In this document: positions 1 to 6,112 of the stretch, piece after piece
Position numbering within the stretch: the stretch's first letter is position 1
Layout: each line of letters begins with the position of its first letter
Source of the DNA: Hankyongella sp964404985
GTDB lineage: Bacteria; Pseudomonadota; Alphaproteobacteria; Sphingomonadales; Sphingomonadaceae
Length of the DNA: 10,527 nt
Assembly: GCA_964404985.1 (NCBI GenBank)
Contig: CAYOMD010000041.1
Coordinates: forward strand, 1-10,527
Direction of reading: 5' to 3'
The notes under the pieces: model-generated
What the model was told of the DNA's origin: nothing
Database searches by the model: none
The model's input: only the letters and a program-made list of their open reading frames with translations
Made by a program: the position numbers and the translations under genes

Positions 1-2207
1 ATCCGCACCTGCTCAGGGGTCAGTTGGTGCTCGAGCAGGTCATATTCGACGCCGTCGAATGACAAGGAACGGGCAGCATAGAGGCCGAGCGCCTTCAGAT
101 CGCGGGCCAGCACTTCCATGGCAGCAACGCCGCCATCCTCAATCGCGGCCACGAAGTCGGCGCGTGAGGCGAAAGGGAAGTCTTCGCCGCCCCACAGCCC
201 GAGCCGCTGTGCATAGGCGAGGTTCTGGACTGTCGTGGCACCGGTGGCCGAGACATAGACGATGCGGGCATTGGGCAGGGCATGTTGGAGCCGCAGGCCC
301 GCCCGGCCCTGCTGCGAGGCTGAGACATCGCCGCGCGCGCCCTTGCCGCCTGCGGCATTGGCCATGGCGTGCGCCTCGTCAAAGATGATGACACCGTCAA
401 AGTCACGGCCAAGCCACTCGACAATTTGCTGGACCCGGCTCGCCCTGCCGCCCCGCTCCTGCGAACGCAGGGTCGCATAGGTAGTGAACAAGATGCCTTC
501 CGCCAGTGTGATGGGTGAACCCTGCCGGTAGCGTGACAAGGGCGTCACCAGCAGTCGTTCCTGCCCCAAAGCCGACCAGTCGCGCTGAGCATCCTCAAGT
601 AGGCGGTCTGATACCGAAACCCAGAGCGAACGGCGGCGGCCTTTGAGCCAGTTGTCGAGAATAATGCCTGCGACCTGACGGCCTTTGCCCGCACCCGTGC
701 CGTCACCCAGAAACCAGCCGCGGCGGAAACGGATAGCAGCATCGTTTTCCTCAGCGGCCGCCGAGACGAGATCCCATGTCTCGTCAACGGTCCAGGCCCC
801 TGCCAGATGCCCGGAATGGGCCTCGCCAGCGTAGATTACGGATTCCATCTGCGCGTCGGACAACACGCCGTCACCCAACAGGTGCTCGGGCAAGTGCGGG
901 CGATAGGTTGGTTTCGGCGGCGCGACCGAGGCCATTGACGCAGATTGAACCAGCGGCGTCGGGTGCGGCAATGCGCCGGGAATGACGACCGATTGAAGTC
1001 CATATCGTTCATAGATGCTGTCACCGAGTTGCCCTTCGGGCGGAGACCAGTCAGCTGTCGAATAGCTGAGTTCAGGCGCATCGGCATCGACCAAGGGATT
1101 GATCGGGGCAGTCCGAGCAACCGCGCGGTTCACCGGCGATGGCGAAGAAGCGCAATGTAGTCCTGCACCGGGCAATGGGGCAATCGGTCCGCGCGGCGGC
1201 ACCTGCGCTTCGACCCATTTGAGCAAGGTCGCGGTATCAGGAGCAGTCCCTGCACTCGGAACGAAAGTCGTGGGATCGGAAGCGGGCAGCTTATCGATTA
1301 CCGTCAGTCGGGTTTCGATCGTTGTGCCGTGCTTGCGATAGACCTTGCCGTCGATGGAGGCTGTAAAGACCACACGTCCGGCCCCCTGCAACCGGATGAA
1401 AGCATCGCGCCATGCTGGAGCATCAGGAGCACAGCCAGCGCCGGTAATGACCACCAGCCGACCCCCATGCTCGAGCCGGGCCAGGGAGGAAGCGATATGG
1501 CGAAGCGCGGCGTCCTTCATCGTCCGCTCCACGTGCGCGACGGCCGAAAACGGCGGGTTCATCAGAATGACGCTTGGGCGTGCCGAAATGGGCAAGCGAT
1601 CATCAATCGAGGCGGCGTCATGTCCGCTGACGGCCACGCTTGAGAACAAGTGCGACAGCAGCGCAGCCCGGCCTTCAGCGAGTTCATTCAGCACGAGCTG
1701 TGCACGGGCCAGTTCGACCTGAATCGCCAACATGCCTGTGCCAGCAGAAGGTTCGAGCACAGTTTCGCCTGCGCCAATCGAAGCAGCGACGACAGCCACG
1801 AAGGACAGGCCAGCAGGCGTCGAATATTGTTGCAAGGCCTGGCTGGTTTCAGAGCGCCGGGTGTGGGTCGGCATGAGGGCGGATACCCGCTCAATCAGCG
1901 CAAGGGAGTGAGATCGGGAGCCACTGCGCGACAAGATTGCCGGGCCAAAACGGCGCAGGAAAAGGATTTGAGCAACCTCGCAGGCATCGTAGGCGCTCTT
2001 CCAATCCCATGCGCCTTCAGCATCGGTGCCGCCAAAGGCTGCCGACATCGCATCGCGCAAATGTGCGGATTCAACGGGCCGCCCGATTTCGAGCAGGGGT
2101 AGAAGCGAGGTTGCTGCGGTCAGCAGCGCACGCGCACGCTCATCAAATGCGCAATGCGGGGCGAGCGGTGCAGCGCCAAGCGCTGCGTCCGTAAGGATTT
2201 GGGCCAT
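1..2207 (-). CDS. N6-adenine methyltransferase / Strawberry-notch-like helicase fusion, 3' end beyond window
   Basis: The first 735 codons are present and the reading frame is open to the window edge, so the C-terminal part of the protein is missing. Residues about 120-300 form a class I SAM-dependent methyltransferase: motif I EPSAGTG (152-158) binds SAM and NPPF (217-220) is the N6-adenine/N4-cytosine catalytic motif. After a Pro/Ala-rich linker (about 310-440), an SF2 NTPase begins: FLGDGTGAGKG (499-509) is Walker A, IIFDEAHAMAN (607-617) is the DEAH box, and VSATGATT (652-659) is motif III. The GDGTGAGKGR form of Walker A and the following segment match Strawberry-notch NTPases. ATG at 2207 is preceded by GGAG nine bases upstream. 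Proteins of this architecture usually reach about 1400 residues, so roughly half is seen. I infer a role in modifying or remodelling DNA of a plasmid or integrative element; an anti-restriction or phage-defence role is possible. Confidence 0.88.
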   Translation of the reverse strand, partial: MAQILTDAALGAAPLAPHCAFDERARALLTAATSLLPLLEIGRPVESAHLRDAMSAAFGGTDAEGAWDWKSAYDACEVAQILFLRRFGPAILSRSGSRSHSLALIERVSALMPTHTRRSETSQALQQYSTPAGLSFVAVVAASIGAGETVLEPSAGTGMLAIQVELARAQLVLNELAEGRAALLSHLFSSVAVSGHDAASIDDRLPISARPSVILMNPPFSAVAHVERTMKDAALRHIASSLARLEHGGRLVVITGAGCAPDAPAWRDAFIRLQGAGRVVFTASIDGKVYRKHGTTIETRLTVIDKLPASDPTTFVPSAGTAPDTATLLKWVEAQVPPRGPIAPLPGAGLHCASSPSPVNRAVARTAPINPLVDADAPELSYSTADWSPPEGQLGDSIYERYGLQSVVIPGALPHPTPLVQSASMASVAPPKPTYRPHLPEHLLGDGVLSDAQMESVIYAGEAHSGHLAGAWTVDETWDLVSAAAEENDAAIRFRRGWFLGDGTGAGKGRQVAGIILDNWLKGRRRSLWVSVSDRLLEDAQRDWSALGQERLLVTPLSRYRQGSPITLAEGILFTTYATLRSQERGGRASRVQQIVEWLGRDFDGVIIFDEAHAMANAAGGKGARGDVSASQQGRAGLRLQHALPNARIVYVSATGATTVQNLAYAQRLGLWGGEDFPFASRADFVAAIEDGGVAAMEVLARDLKALGLYAARSLSFDGVEYDLLEHQLTPEQVR

Positions 2208-2290
2208 TGGTGGGATCTCCGGGAGAGCAGAAAGGGCGGATCACGCCCGGACACTCTCTCTCAAACCCGGGCGGTTCGCCCGCTCCCGGC
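2208..2290 (-). promoter_or_regulatory. Structured 5' leader of the methyltransferase-helicase gene (predicted three-way junction)
   Basis: On the minus-strand transcript, a perfect 7-bp helix forms between 2283-2289 and 2219-2225 (CCGGGAG with CTCCCGG). It encloses two hairpins: 2268-2273 with 2277-2282 (6 bp, 3-base loop) and 2234-2238 with 2244-2248 (5 bp, 5-base loop). The first hairpin directly abuts the closing helix. The last two bases of the closing helix (2220-2219) are the GG of the GGAG Shine-Dalgarno sequence of the downstream gene, so folding would compete with ribosome binding. A purine-rich GAGAGAGAG stretch lies between the hairpins (2252-2260 region). This is what the sequence shows; a regulatory role is inference, and I cannot name an Rfam family for it. 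Confidence 0.5.
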
Positions 2291-2570
2291 AAGGCTCTTG
2301 CTCTAATTCGAAGATCCTACTCCGTCGGGTTGCCGAAAATTGTGTGTGGCCAACAAGAGGGGAGTAGCATTTTGCGGAATTATTCGCTGACAGATCAGCC
2401 TTTCGTGGCAGTAGATCATGCCGTTCAAACCGGTCGTTGGTTGAAATGGCCGGTTAGTCGTCGTCCAGTTCCAGTCGAATTCTATCTTTGCCGTATTCCT
2501 CCGCATTCTCACGGGAAGCATTTTAGGAACAGGGTTATCAGGACTGCCTAATCAATCCATCGCATCTTGG
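2291..2570. other. AT-richer intergenic gap with an inverted repeat, no convincing gene
   Basis: This stretch lies between the methyltransferase-helicase leader and the end of the RES gene. Its base composition is visibly more AT-rich than its flanks. The only structure I see is the inverted repeat at 2428-2455, listed separately. A 72-codon minus-strand frame (2303-2521) has no recognisable motif and unconvincing codon use. No tRNA, CRISPR or IS end is visible. The promoter of the left-hand gene probably lies here, but I could not place -35 and -10 boxes with confidence. Confidence 0.5.
2428..2455. repeat. Inverted repeat / hairpin in intergenic gap
   Basis: AACCGG (2428-2433) and CCGGTT (2450-2455) are perfect inverted repeats. 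On a plus-strand RNA the stem extends to 11 bp (2428-2438 with 2445-2455) through two G-U pairs, leaving a 6-base loop. No U-tract follows on either strand, so it is not an obvious intrinsic terminator. It may be a protein-binding palindrome or part of an unannotated RNA. Confidence 0.4.
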
Positions 2571-3293
2571 TTAGGCCGCAAGAACTTGGTCTATCCCGCA
2601 CAAGTCCTTCGGGGAATATTGGACGCCGGAACCAAACGAGTAGACCGTGCTCACGCGGCTACCATCCCAAACAAATTTGAAGTGATCGCGCTGAACGGCG
2701 CGCTCCAAAACATGCCCCTTGAGCACGCTTACGCATAATCCTGACGGTCGTTCCACAGGTCTGAAGACTACCCCATCAAAGCCTGCGTCGGCAATCAGGC
2801 GCCCCCGATGACGGCGTTCGTCAAAGTCAAGTTGGGGATCCCAATCAAGGCCGTTCGCAAACCGTCCCTTCACGCGCCGCGAGAGCTCACGCATTTCCAA
2901 GCCGATTGGCGCTTCACCTGTCTTGCTGAGGAATGTCTCGCGCCTTCGTATCGAGATCGCCAAGGCTGTCTGCATGTCGGCAGCTAGCTCAAGTGCGGGA
3001 CGATCTGCGTCGAAAAAACGCGTCCCGTCCGGGTTAGGATAAGTAAATGGCGCATGGTTCCAGTTTTGCAGAAGGGAGCCGTTGTCGTCGACCACCTGAG
3101 CACCGTTCATGATACGGTCGCGTTCCCTTAGGCGCGGATTGGTGAGCGACTCAATCTCAGCCAGCTCACTGCTGCGATCATTTGCGACGCGCGCGAAAAC
3201 GTCGATCGTCGGAAAGCGCGATGGAATGAGTGTGAAGAAGAGCTTGTCGATATCTTCGGTCACAAATTCATCCGCCACGTTGCGCATCCACAT
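2571..3293 (-). CDS. RES-domain toxin of an Xre-RES toxin-antitoxin pair (diverged active site)
   Basis: This 240-residue protein fits the RES family, whose characterised members are toxins that degrade cellular NAD+. Visible family features are LIPSRFPTIDVFARVA (22-37), ALTNPRLRE-like IESLTNPRLRER (47-58), NPDGTRFF (87-94), and a C-terminal AGFDGVVFRPVERPSG (170-185) followed by FKFVWDGSRV (205-214). It overlaps the antitoxin gene by 26 bases, the usual translational coupling of such pairs. ATG at 3293 is used; ATG at 3287 or GTG at 3278 are alternatives. The segment after NPDGTRFF reads ADRPALELAADMQTALAISI, where, as I remember the family consensus, members have GVYYAA and LETAIAET. The conserved Tyr and Glu therefore appear replaced, so NAD+ degrading activity may be weak, altered or lost. 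Family assignment is fairly secure; activity is not. Confidence 0.8.
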   Translation of the reverse strand: MWMRNVADEFVTEDIDKLFFTLIPSRFPTIDVFARVANDRSSELAEIESLTNPRLRERDRIMNGAQVVDDNGSLLQNWNHAPFTYPNPDGTRFFDADRPALELAADMQTALAISIRRRETFLSKTGEAPIGLEMRELSRRVKGRFANGLDWDPQLDFDERRHRGRLIADAGFDGVVFRPVERPSGLCVSVLKGHVLERAVQRDHFKFVWDGSRVSTVYSFGSGVQYSPKDLCGIDQVLAA

Positions 3294-3657
3294 ATTGCCT
3301 CACGCGATAGATATCTATCACCTGGCCGCCACGCATGACATCAAGGGCGCTTTGCCCGTTGAACTGAGCGTTGGGCCGGCGAATCCAACCATCGGCGGCG
3401 CGGGTTTCGGGTAACAAAATCTCGAGCGCCTTATGAATCGCTAGAAGGTGGGAAATCCGTTCAACCGTGTCGCGCGGGAGCGATCCGCCATCCTTCTTCC
3501 ATTTGAAAAAGGTCGATCGGCCGGGTGATCCAAGCAGTAGCAACTGGTCCTCAGTCGACAGCTGCCATAAATCTGCCAGCCCCTGGAATGCCTCCATTGC
3601 CGCCGGAATCGCAGATTGCCCCTCGCCCGCTTGGGCGGTGGGTTTGAGCTTAACCAC
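3268..3657 (-). CDS. Xre/MbcA/ParS-type antitoxin
   Basis: The 129-residue product has an N-terminal helix-turn-helix part (about 20-75, including STFFKWKKDGGSLPRDTVER) and a C-terminal MbcA/ParS/Xre toxin-binding part (about 76-129) with ALEILLPETRAADGWIRRPN and the end pattern FNGQSALDVMRGG..DIYRVRQYVD. These are hallmark sequences of the antitoxin that neutralises RES toxins and represses its own promoter. I chose GTG at 3657: AGGGAG lies 8 bases upstream, an in-frame TGA closes the frame just above, and the nearby ATG at 3661 is in another frame that stops after three codons. The stop codon lies inside the toxin gene. The likely operators are the GGACT/AGTCC repeats immediately upstream. 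Confidence 0.86.
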   Translation of the reverse strand: MVKLKPTAQAGEGQSAIPAAMEAFQGLADLWQLSTEDQLLLLGSPGRSTFFKWKKDGGSLPRDTVERISHLLAIHKALEILLPETRAADGWIRRPNAQFNGQSALDVMRGGQVIDIYRVRQYVDAQRGG

Positions 3658-3684
3658 GCATAATTCTCCCTTTCATCCACATTT

Positions 3685-3751
3685 GGACTTGAAACGCAAA
3701 ATAGTCCCTATATAGATAGTCCACATCGGGACTCGAGGACGATACTAGTCC
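3685..3751. promoter_or_regulatory. Divergent operator region: two GGACT-N13-AGTCC palindromes plus a fifth half-site
   Basis: Five copies of the pentamer AGTCC or its complement GGACT lie in 67 bases: GGACT 3685-3689, AGTCC 3703-3707, AGTCC 3718-3722, GGACT 3729-3733 and AGTCC 3747-3751. The outer ones form two identical-geometry palindromes, 3685-3707 and 3729-3751, each GGACT-N13-AGTCC, offset by 44 bases (about four helical turns). The remaining half-site sits in the AT-rich centre next to CTATATAGAT, the best candidate for promoter boxes. The array lies between the antitoxin start (3657, minus) and the Ubl operon start (3797, plus). Antitoxins of this class bind such repeats to repress their own operon, so the antitoxin is the most likely ligand; control of the Ubl operon by the same sites is inference. 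Confidence 0.6.
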
Positions 3752-3796
3752 ATGGTGGATTTGGGATCAAGAGTCAGCAGAATTTGGAGCACCGTT

Positions 3797-4456
3797 ATGG
3801 CCAAGGGTCACGACAAATTTCAGTTTACCGTCAACGGTGCCCTTCATGGCACCGAAGACAAAGTCTTGGATGGTAGCCAGATCCGCGAGATTGCGGGGCT
3901 GGAACCTGCCAGTGATTTCGTTCTGATCCAGATTGCAGGCGGCTTCGCCCGCTCGATCAGCATTGAGGAGGAGGTCAAGTTCGCCAACGGCGAGATCGCC
4001 GTCTTCCTCTCGTTCACCAGCGACCGCACCTACAACTTCACAGTCAACGAGCGGGGCTGGGAATGGGGTTCCCCGACGATCCTCGCCTCCGATATTTATC
4101 GCTTTGGCGAGATCGACGAAGAGCTTGAGCTCATCTTGGACAGCGCTGGCGATGCGGTCCTCCCCAGCGATGGTGAAGTGACGCTGGATGGTACCGGGGT
4201 CGAACGGATCCGTAGCCGTGAACCCAAGATGGTAACCATCAAGGTCAATGGACGCCCCAGGACCGTGGAAAAGCGCCCACACAGCTACCGCGAGATCGCG
4301 GCGATCGCATACCCCAACCCCGACTTTGAGAACTTCAACTACACGATCACCTATCTCCACGGCGTCCATGGTGCCGAGGGCGATCTCGTCGAAGGCGAGA
4401 CCATTCAGGTGAAGAAAGGGATGGTCTTCAATGTCCGCCGCTCTGATAAGTCGTGA
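3797..4456 (+). CDS. Triple multiubiquitin-domain protein (bacterial ubiquitin-like modifier)
   Basis: The 219-residue product consists of three successive beta-grasp ubiquitin-like units resembling the Multi_ubiq family (PF14452): about 6-72 (KFQFTVNG...), 77-142 (RTYNFTVNE...) and 145-219 (MVTIKVNGRP...). Unit three ends GMVFNVRRSDKS, matching the family's usual FNVT..DKS-like terminus. No C-terminal Gly-Gly is present. Comparative genomics of prokaryotic ubiquitin-like systems places such proteins in operons with E1-like enzymes, as here. The open frame reaches back to ATG 3752, but I prefer ATG 3797 because GGAG lies 7 bases upstream, the protein then begins MAKGHDKFQFTVNG right at the first domain, and the upstream 15 codons overlap the operator array. 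The E1 gene starts 26 bases before this gene's stop, indicating translational coupling. Probable role: modifier activated by the neighbouring E1, conjugated to targets or acting as a multivalent binder. Confidence 0.85.
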   Translation: MAKGHDKFQFTVNGALHGTEDKVLDGSQIREIAGLEPASDFVLIQIAGGFARSISIEEEVKFANGEIAVFLSFTSDRTYNFTVNERGWEWGSPTILASDIYRFGEIDEELELILDSAGDAVLPSDGEVTLDGTGVERIRSREPKMVTIKVNGRPRTVEKRPHSYREIAAIAYPNPDFENFNYTITYLHGVHGAEGDLVEGETIQVKKGMVFNVRRSDKS

Positions 4457-5615
4457 TCCCCATCTCAAGCGCCTCGCTGACGAGGGCTTTGAAATCGAGG
4501 TGCGCAACAGCCACTTGATCGTGCGGAGCGTTCCGCACGTCACGGCTGACGGGAATTTGGCAAGGGGCGTGCTAACCTGCGCCCTGTCGCTCGACGGTAT
4601 CGGCCTCACGGCAACGCCGCAGGGCGATCACACGATGTATTTCGCTGGCGGGACGCCGTGCCATCGAAACGGCGCCCCTATGGGGAACATCATCAATAAT
4701 TCCCAGAAGCAGCGCTGCGGCGAGATGGACGTGGATCACTATCTCTCTTCCAAGCCCGAGGTCACCAACCGGTACGAAAATATCTACGATAAGGTGACCG
4801 CCTATGAGCGCCTTATCGGCGGCGCCGCCCGGTCTCTTGATCGGACGGCCAACGCCCGGACCCATGGGAAGGCGATGATCGCAAATGACGATAGCCCCTT
4901 CGCAATTCCCGATTCGGCCTCGGCCCGCTATCGAATCGGCGGCGTGAACCACAAGCTGAAGGGGCGGGTCGCCATCATTGGCCTGGGTGGAACAGGATCG
5001 TTTCTGCTCGACTTGCTAGCGAAGACTTGGGTGACTGAAATCCATCTTTATGATGGCGACCAGCTCTTGAACCACAATCTATTCCGCTCGCCTGGCGCAC
5101 CGGAGCCGGAACTGCTCAAGGACTTTCCGTATAAGGTCGATTATTACGCACAGGTCTATGCCCGGATGCATATCGGCATCACCCCGCATCCAGTTCGGGT
5201 GACGGCGGCGAATGTGGATGACCTAGCAGGCTTCGACTTCGTATTCGTCTGCATTGATAAGGGGTCTTCACGCCGTGAGATAGCCGAGGGACTGCTTCGG
5301 CTGGAGATACCCTTCGTTGACACAGGAATTGGGGTAGGACTGGAAGGAGATTGTCTCGATGGCTGCGCCCGCGCTACCTTCGTCCGCCCCGGCATGGCCT
5401 GGTCCGAGGTCGAACGGCTGCTGCCGTTCGGCGATGACAAGGACGACGACGACCTATACCGGACAGATATTCAGATCGCGGCTGTCAATTCACTCAACGC
5501 CATCATGGCGATTATGCGATGGAAGCGATGGTTGAACTATTTTCGCGACGAGCGGAACGAGGTGAACTCGGTGTACATGATCGAGGGCAACAACATCTCG
5601 AACAGGGCTGCATAA
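4431..5615 (+). CDS. E1-like ThiF-family adenylyltransferase with N-terminal DUF6791-type domain
   Basis: The 394-residue protein has two parts. Residues about 10-165 resemble DUF6791, with LIVRSVPHV (29-37), GDHTMYFAGGTPC (65-77), INNSQKQ (88-94), DHYLSSKP (102-109) and YENIYDKVTAYE (115-126). Residues about 166-390 are the ThiF/E1 Rossmann domain: IIGLGGTGS (182-190) binds ATP, YDGD (207-210) and NHNLFR (214-219) are the acidic and Asn/Arg ATP-site motifs, YKVD (234-237) carries the usual Lys, and VCIDKGSSRRE (273-283) carries the Asp. The C-terminal TDIQIAAVNSLNAIMAIMRW (345-364) and MIEGNNISN (383-391) are typical of multiubiquitin-associated E1s. It should adenylate the C-terminus of the upstream Ubl. 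Candidate Ubl-accepting cysteines are C77 in the N-terminal domain and C308 or C312 in the ThiF domain. The start lies inside the Ubl gene, and the stop overlaps the next ATG (TAATG). Whether the DUF6791 part supplies an E2-like activity is unknown to me. Confidence 0.88.
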   Translation: MSAALISRDPHLKRLADEGFEIEVRNSHLIVRSVPHVTADGNLARGVLTCALSLDGIGLTATPQGDHTMYFAGGTPCHRNGAPMGNIINNSQKQRCGEMDVDHYLSSKPEVTNRYENIYDKVTAYERLIGGAARSLDRTANARTHGKAMIANDDSPFAIPDSASARYRIGGVNHKLKGRVAIIGLGGTGSFLLDLLAKTWVTEIHLYDGDQLLNHNLFRSPGAPEPELLKDFPYKVDYYAQVYARMHIGITPHPVRVTAANVDDLAGFDFVFVCIDKGSSRREIAEGLLRLEIPFVDTGIGVGLEGDCLDGCARATFVRPGMAWSEVERLLPFGDDKDDDDLYRTDIQIAAVNSLNAIMAIMRWKRWLNYFRDERNEVNSVYMIEGNNISNRAA

Positions 5616-6073
5616 TGGCGCGGGTCGATAGTCTGAAAACTGTCTTCGTAGATGAGATACCCGAGATTCTCGAAGATGGTATCCTGTATGTCTCGGAGGA
5701 ATGCTGCGTCGCCCTGCATAATTGTGCATGTGGGTGCGGGGAAGAAGTGTCCACACCTCTCGTGCGCACCGAATATCAACTGACGATGGAAGGGGGTACG
5801 GCATCGATCTGGCCTTCGATCGGCAATCACGACTTCGCTTGCGCTTCACACTATGTGATCGAGCAGGGCAAGATCCTCTGGGCTGGCAGGATGTCTCGCG
5901 GTGTGATCGAGTCGGGGCGGGAGCGAGATCGCAGGCTCAAGCGGCCTCCTGCTCCAACGGCGCTGCCTTCGGGCATACCAGAGCCCAAGCCGTTGCCGCC
6001 GTCCGCAAACGGCTTGGTCCAACGCATCCTTAGTTGGCTCGAGGCCATCTACCGGAAGTTTTTCCGCCAATAA
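5615..6073 (+). CDS. DUF6527-family protein, Cys/His-rich partner of the Ubl operon
   Basis: The 152-residue protein begins MARVDSLKTVFVDEIPE at ATG 5615, sharing one base with the E1 stop codon; the longer frame upstream (from 5519) merely runs through the E1 gene. It matches DUF6527 as I know it: EIPEILEDGILYVSEE (14-29), HNCACGCG (35-42), SIWPSIGN (64-71) and CASHYVIEQGKILWA (76-90). H35, C37, C39, C41 plus C76 and H79 form a plausible metal site. After residue 108 a Pro-rich linker leads to a short amphipathic basic tail (LVQRILSWLEAIYRKFFRQ, 134-152) that could bind membrane or protein. Proteins of this family recur beside multiubiquitin and ThiF genes. I have an unverified recollection that they were proposed to act as Ubl peptidases; that would fit, since the Ubl lacks a bare Gly-Gly end and no JAB peptidase gene is present. 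Confidence 0.8.
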   Translation: MARVDSLKTVFVDEIPEILEDGILYVSEECCVALHNCACGCGEEVSTPLVRTEYQLTMEGGTASIWPSIGNHDFACASHYVIEQGKILWAGRMSRGVIESGRERDRRLKRPPAPTALPSGIPEPKPLPPSANGLVQRILSWLEAIYRKFFRQ

Positions 6074-6078
6074 TTTTG

Positions 6079-6112
6079 CCCTGCGGTGAAGTTCACCTAC
6101 TTCGCCGTAGGG
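6079..6112 (+). terminator. Terminator hairpin between convergent genes
   Basis: Bases 6079-6092 pair with 6099-6112 over 14 positions without a mismatch in plus-strand RNA (12 Watson-Crick and two G-U pairs), with a 6-base loop, followed by TTT. It starts 5 bases after the stop of the DUF6527 gene and fits an intrinsic terminator of the Ubl operon. In minus-strand RNA the two G-U pairs become A-C mismatches and no U-tract follows, so it would serve the helicase gene less well. The stop codon of the helicase gene (6097-6099) lies within the loop and first stem base. Confidence 0.6.

Noticed and set aside
2303..2521. Minus-strand 72-codon open frame in the gap downstream of the RES gene
   Set aside because: No recognisable motif, no good ribosome site, and codon use unlike the neighbouring genes.
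3659..3661. ATG just upstream of the antitoxin GTG as its start
   Set aside because: It is out of frame with the antitoxin and reaches a stop after three codons.
3752..3796. Upstream ATG giving the Ubl protein 15 more residues
   Set aside because: The codons overlap or abut the last AGTCC operator half-site, the ribosome site is poorly spaced, and ATG 3797 has GGAG at 7 bases and starts right at the first domain.
3767..4609. 280-codon minus-strand frame opposite the Ubl and E1 genes
   Set aside because: It is antisense to two genes with clear family motifs and spans their junction; its translation has no recognisable domain.
5519..5614. Longer N-terminus for the DUF6527 protein
   Set aside because: These codons lie in the conserved C-terminal part of the E1 gene in another frame; ATG 5615 overlaps the E1 stop as expected for coupled genes.
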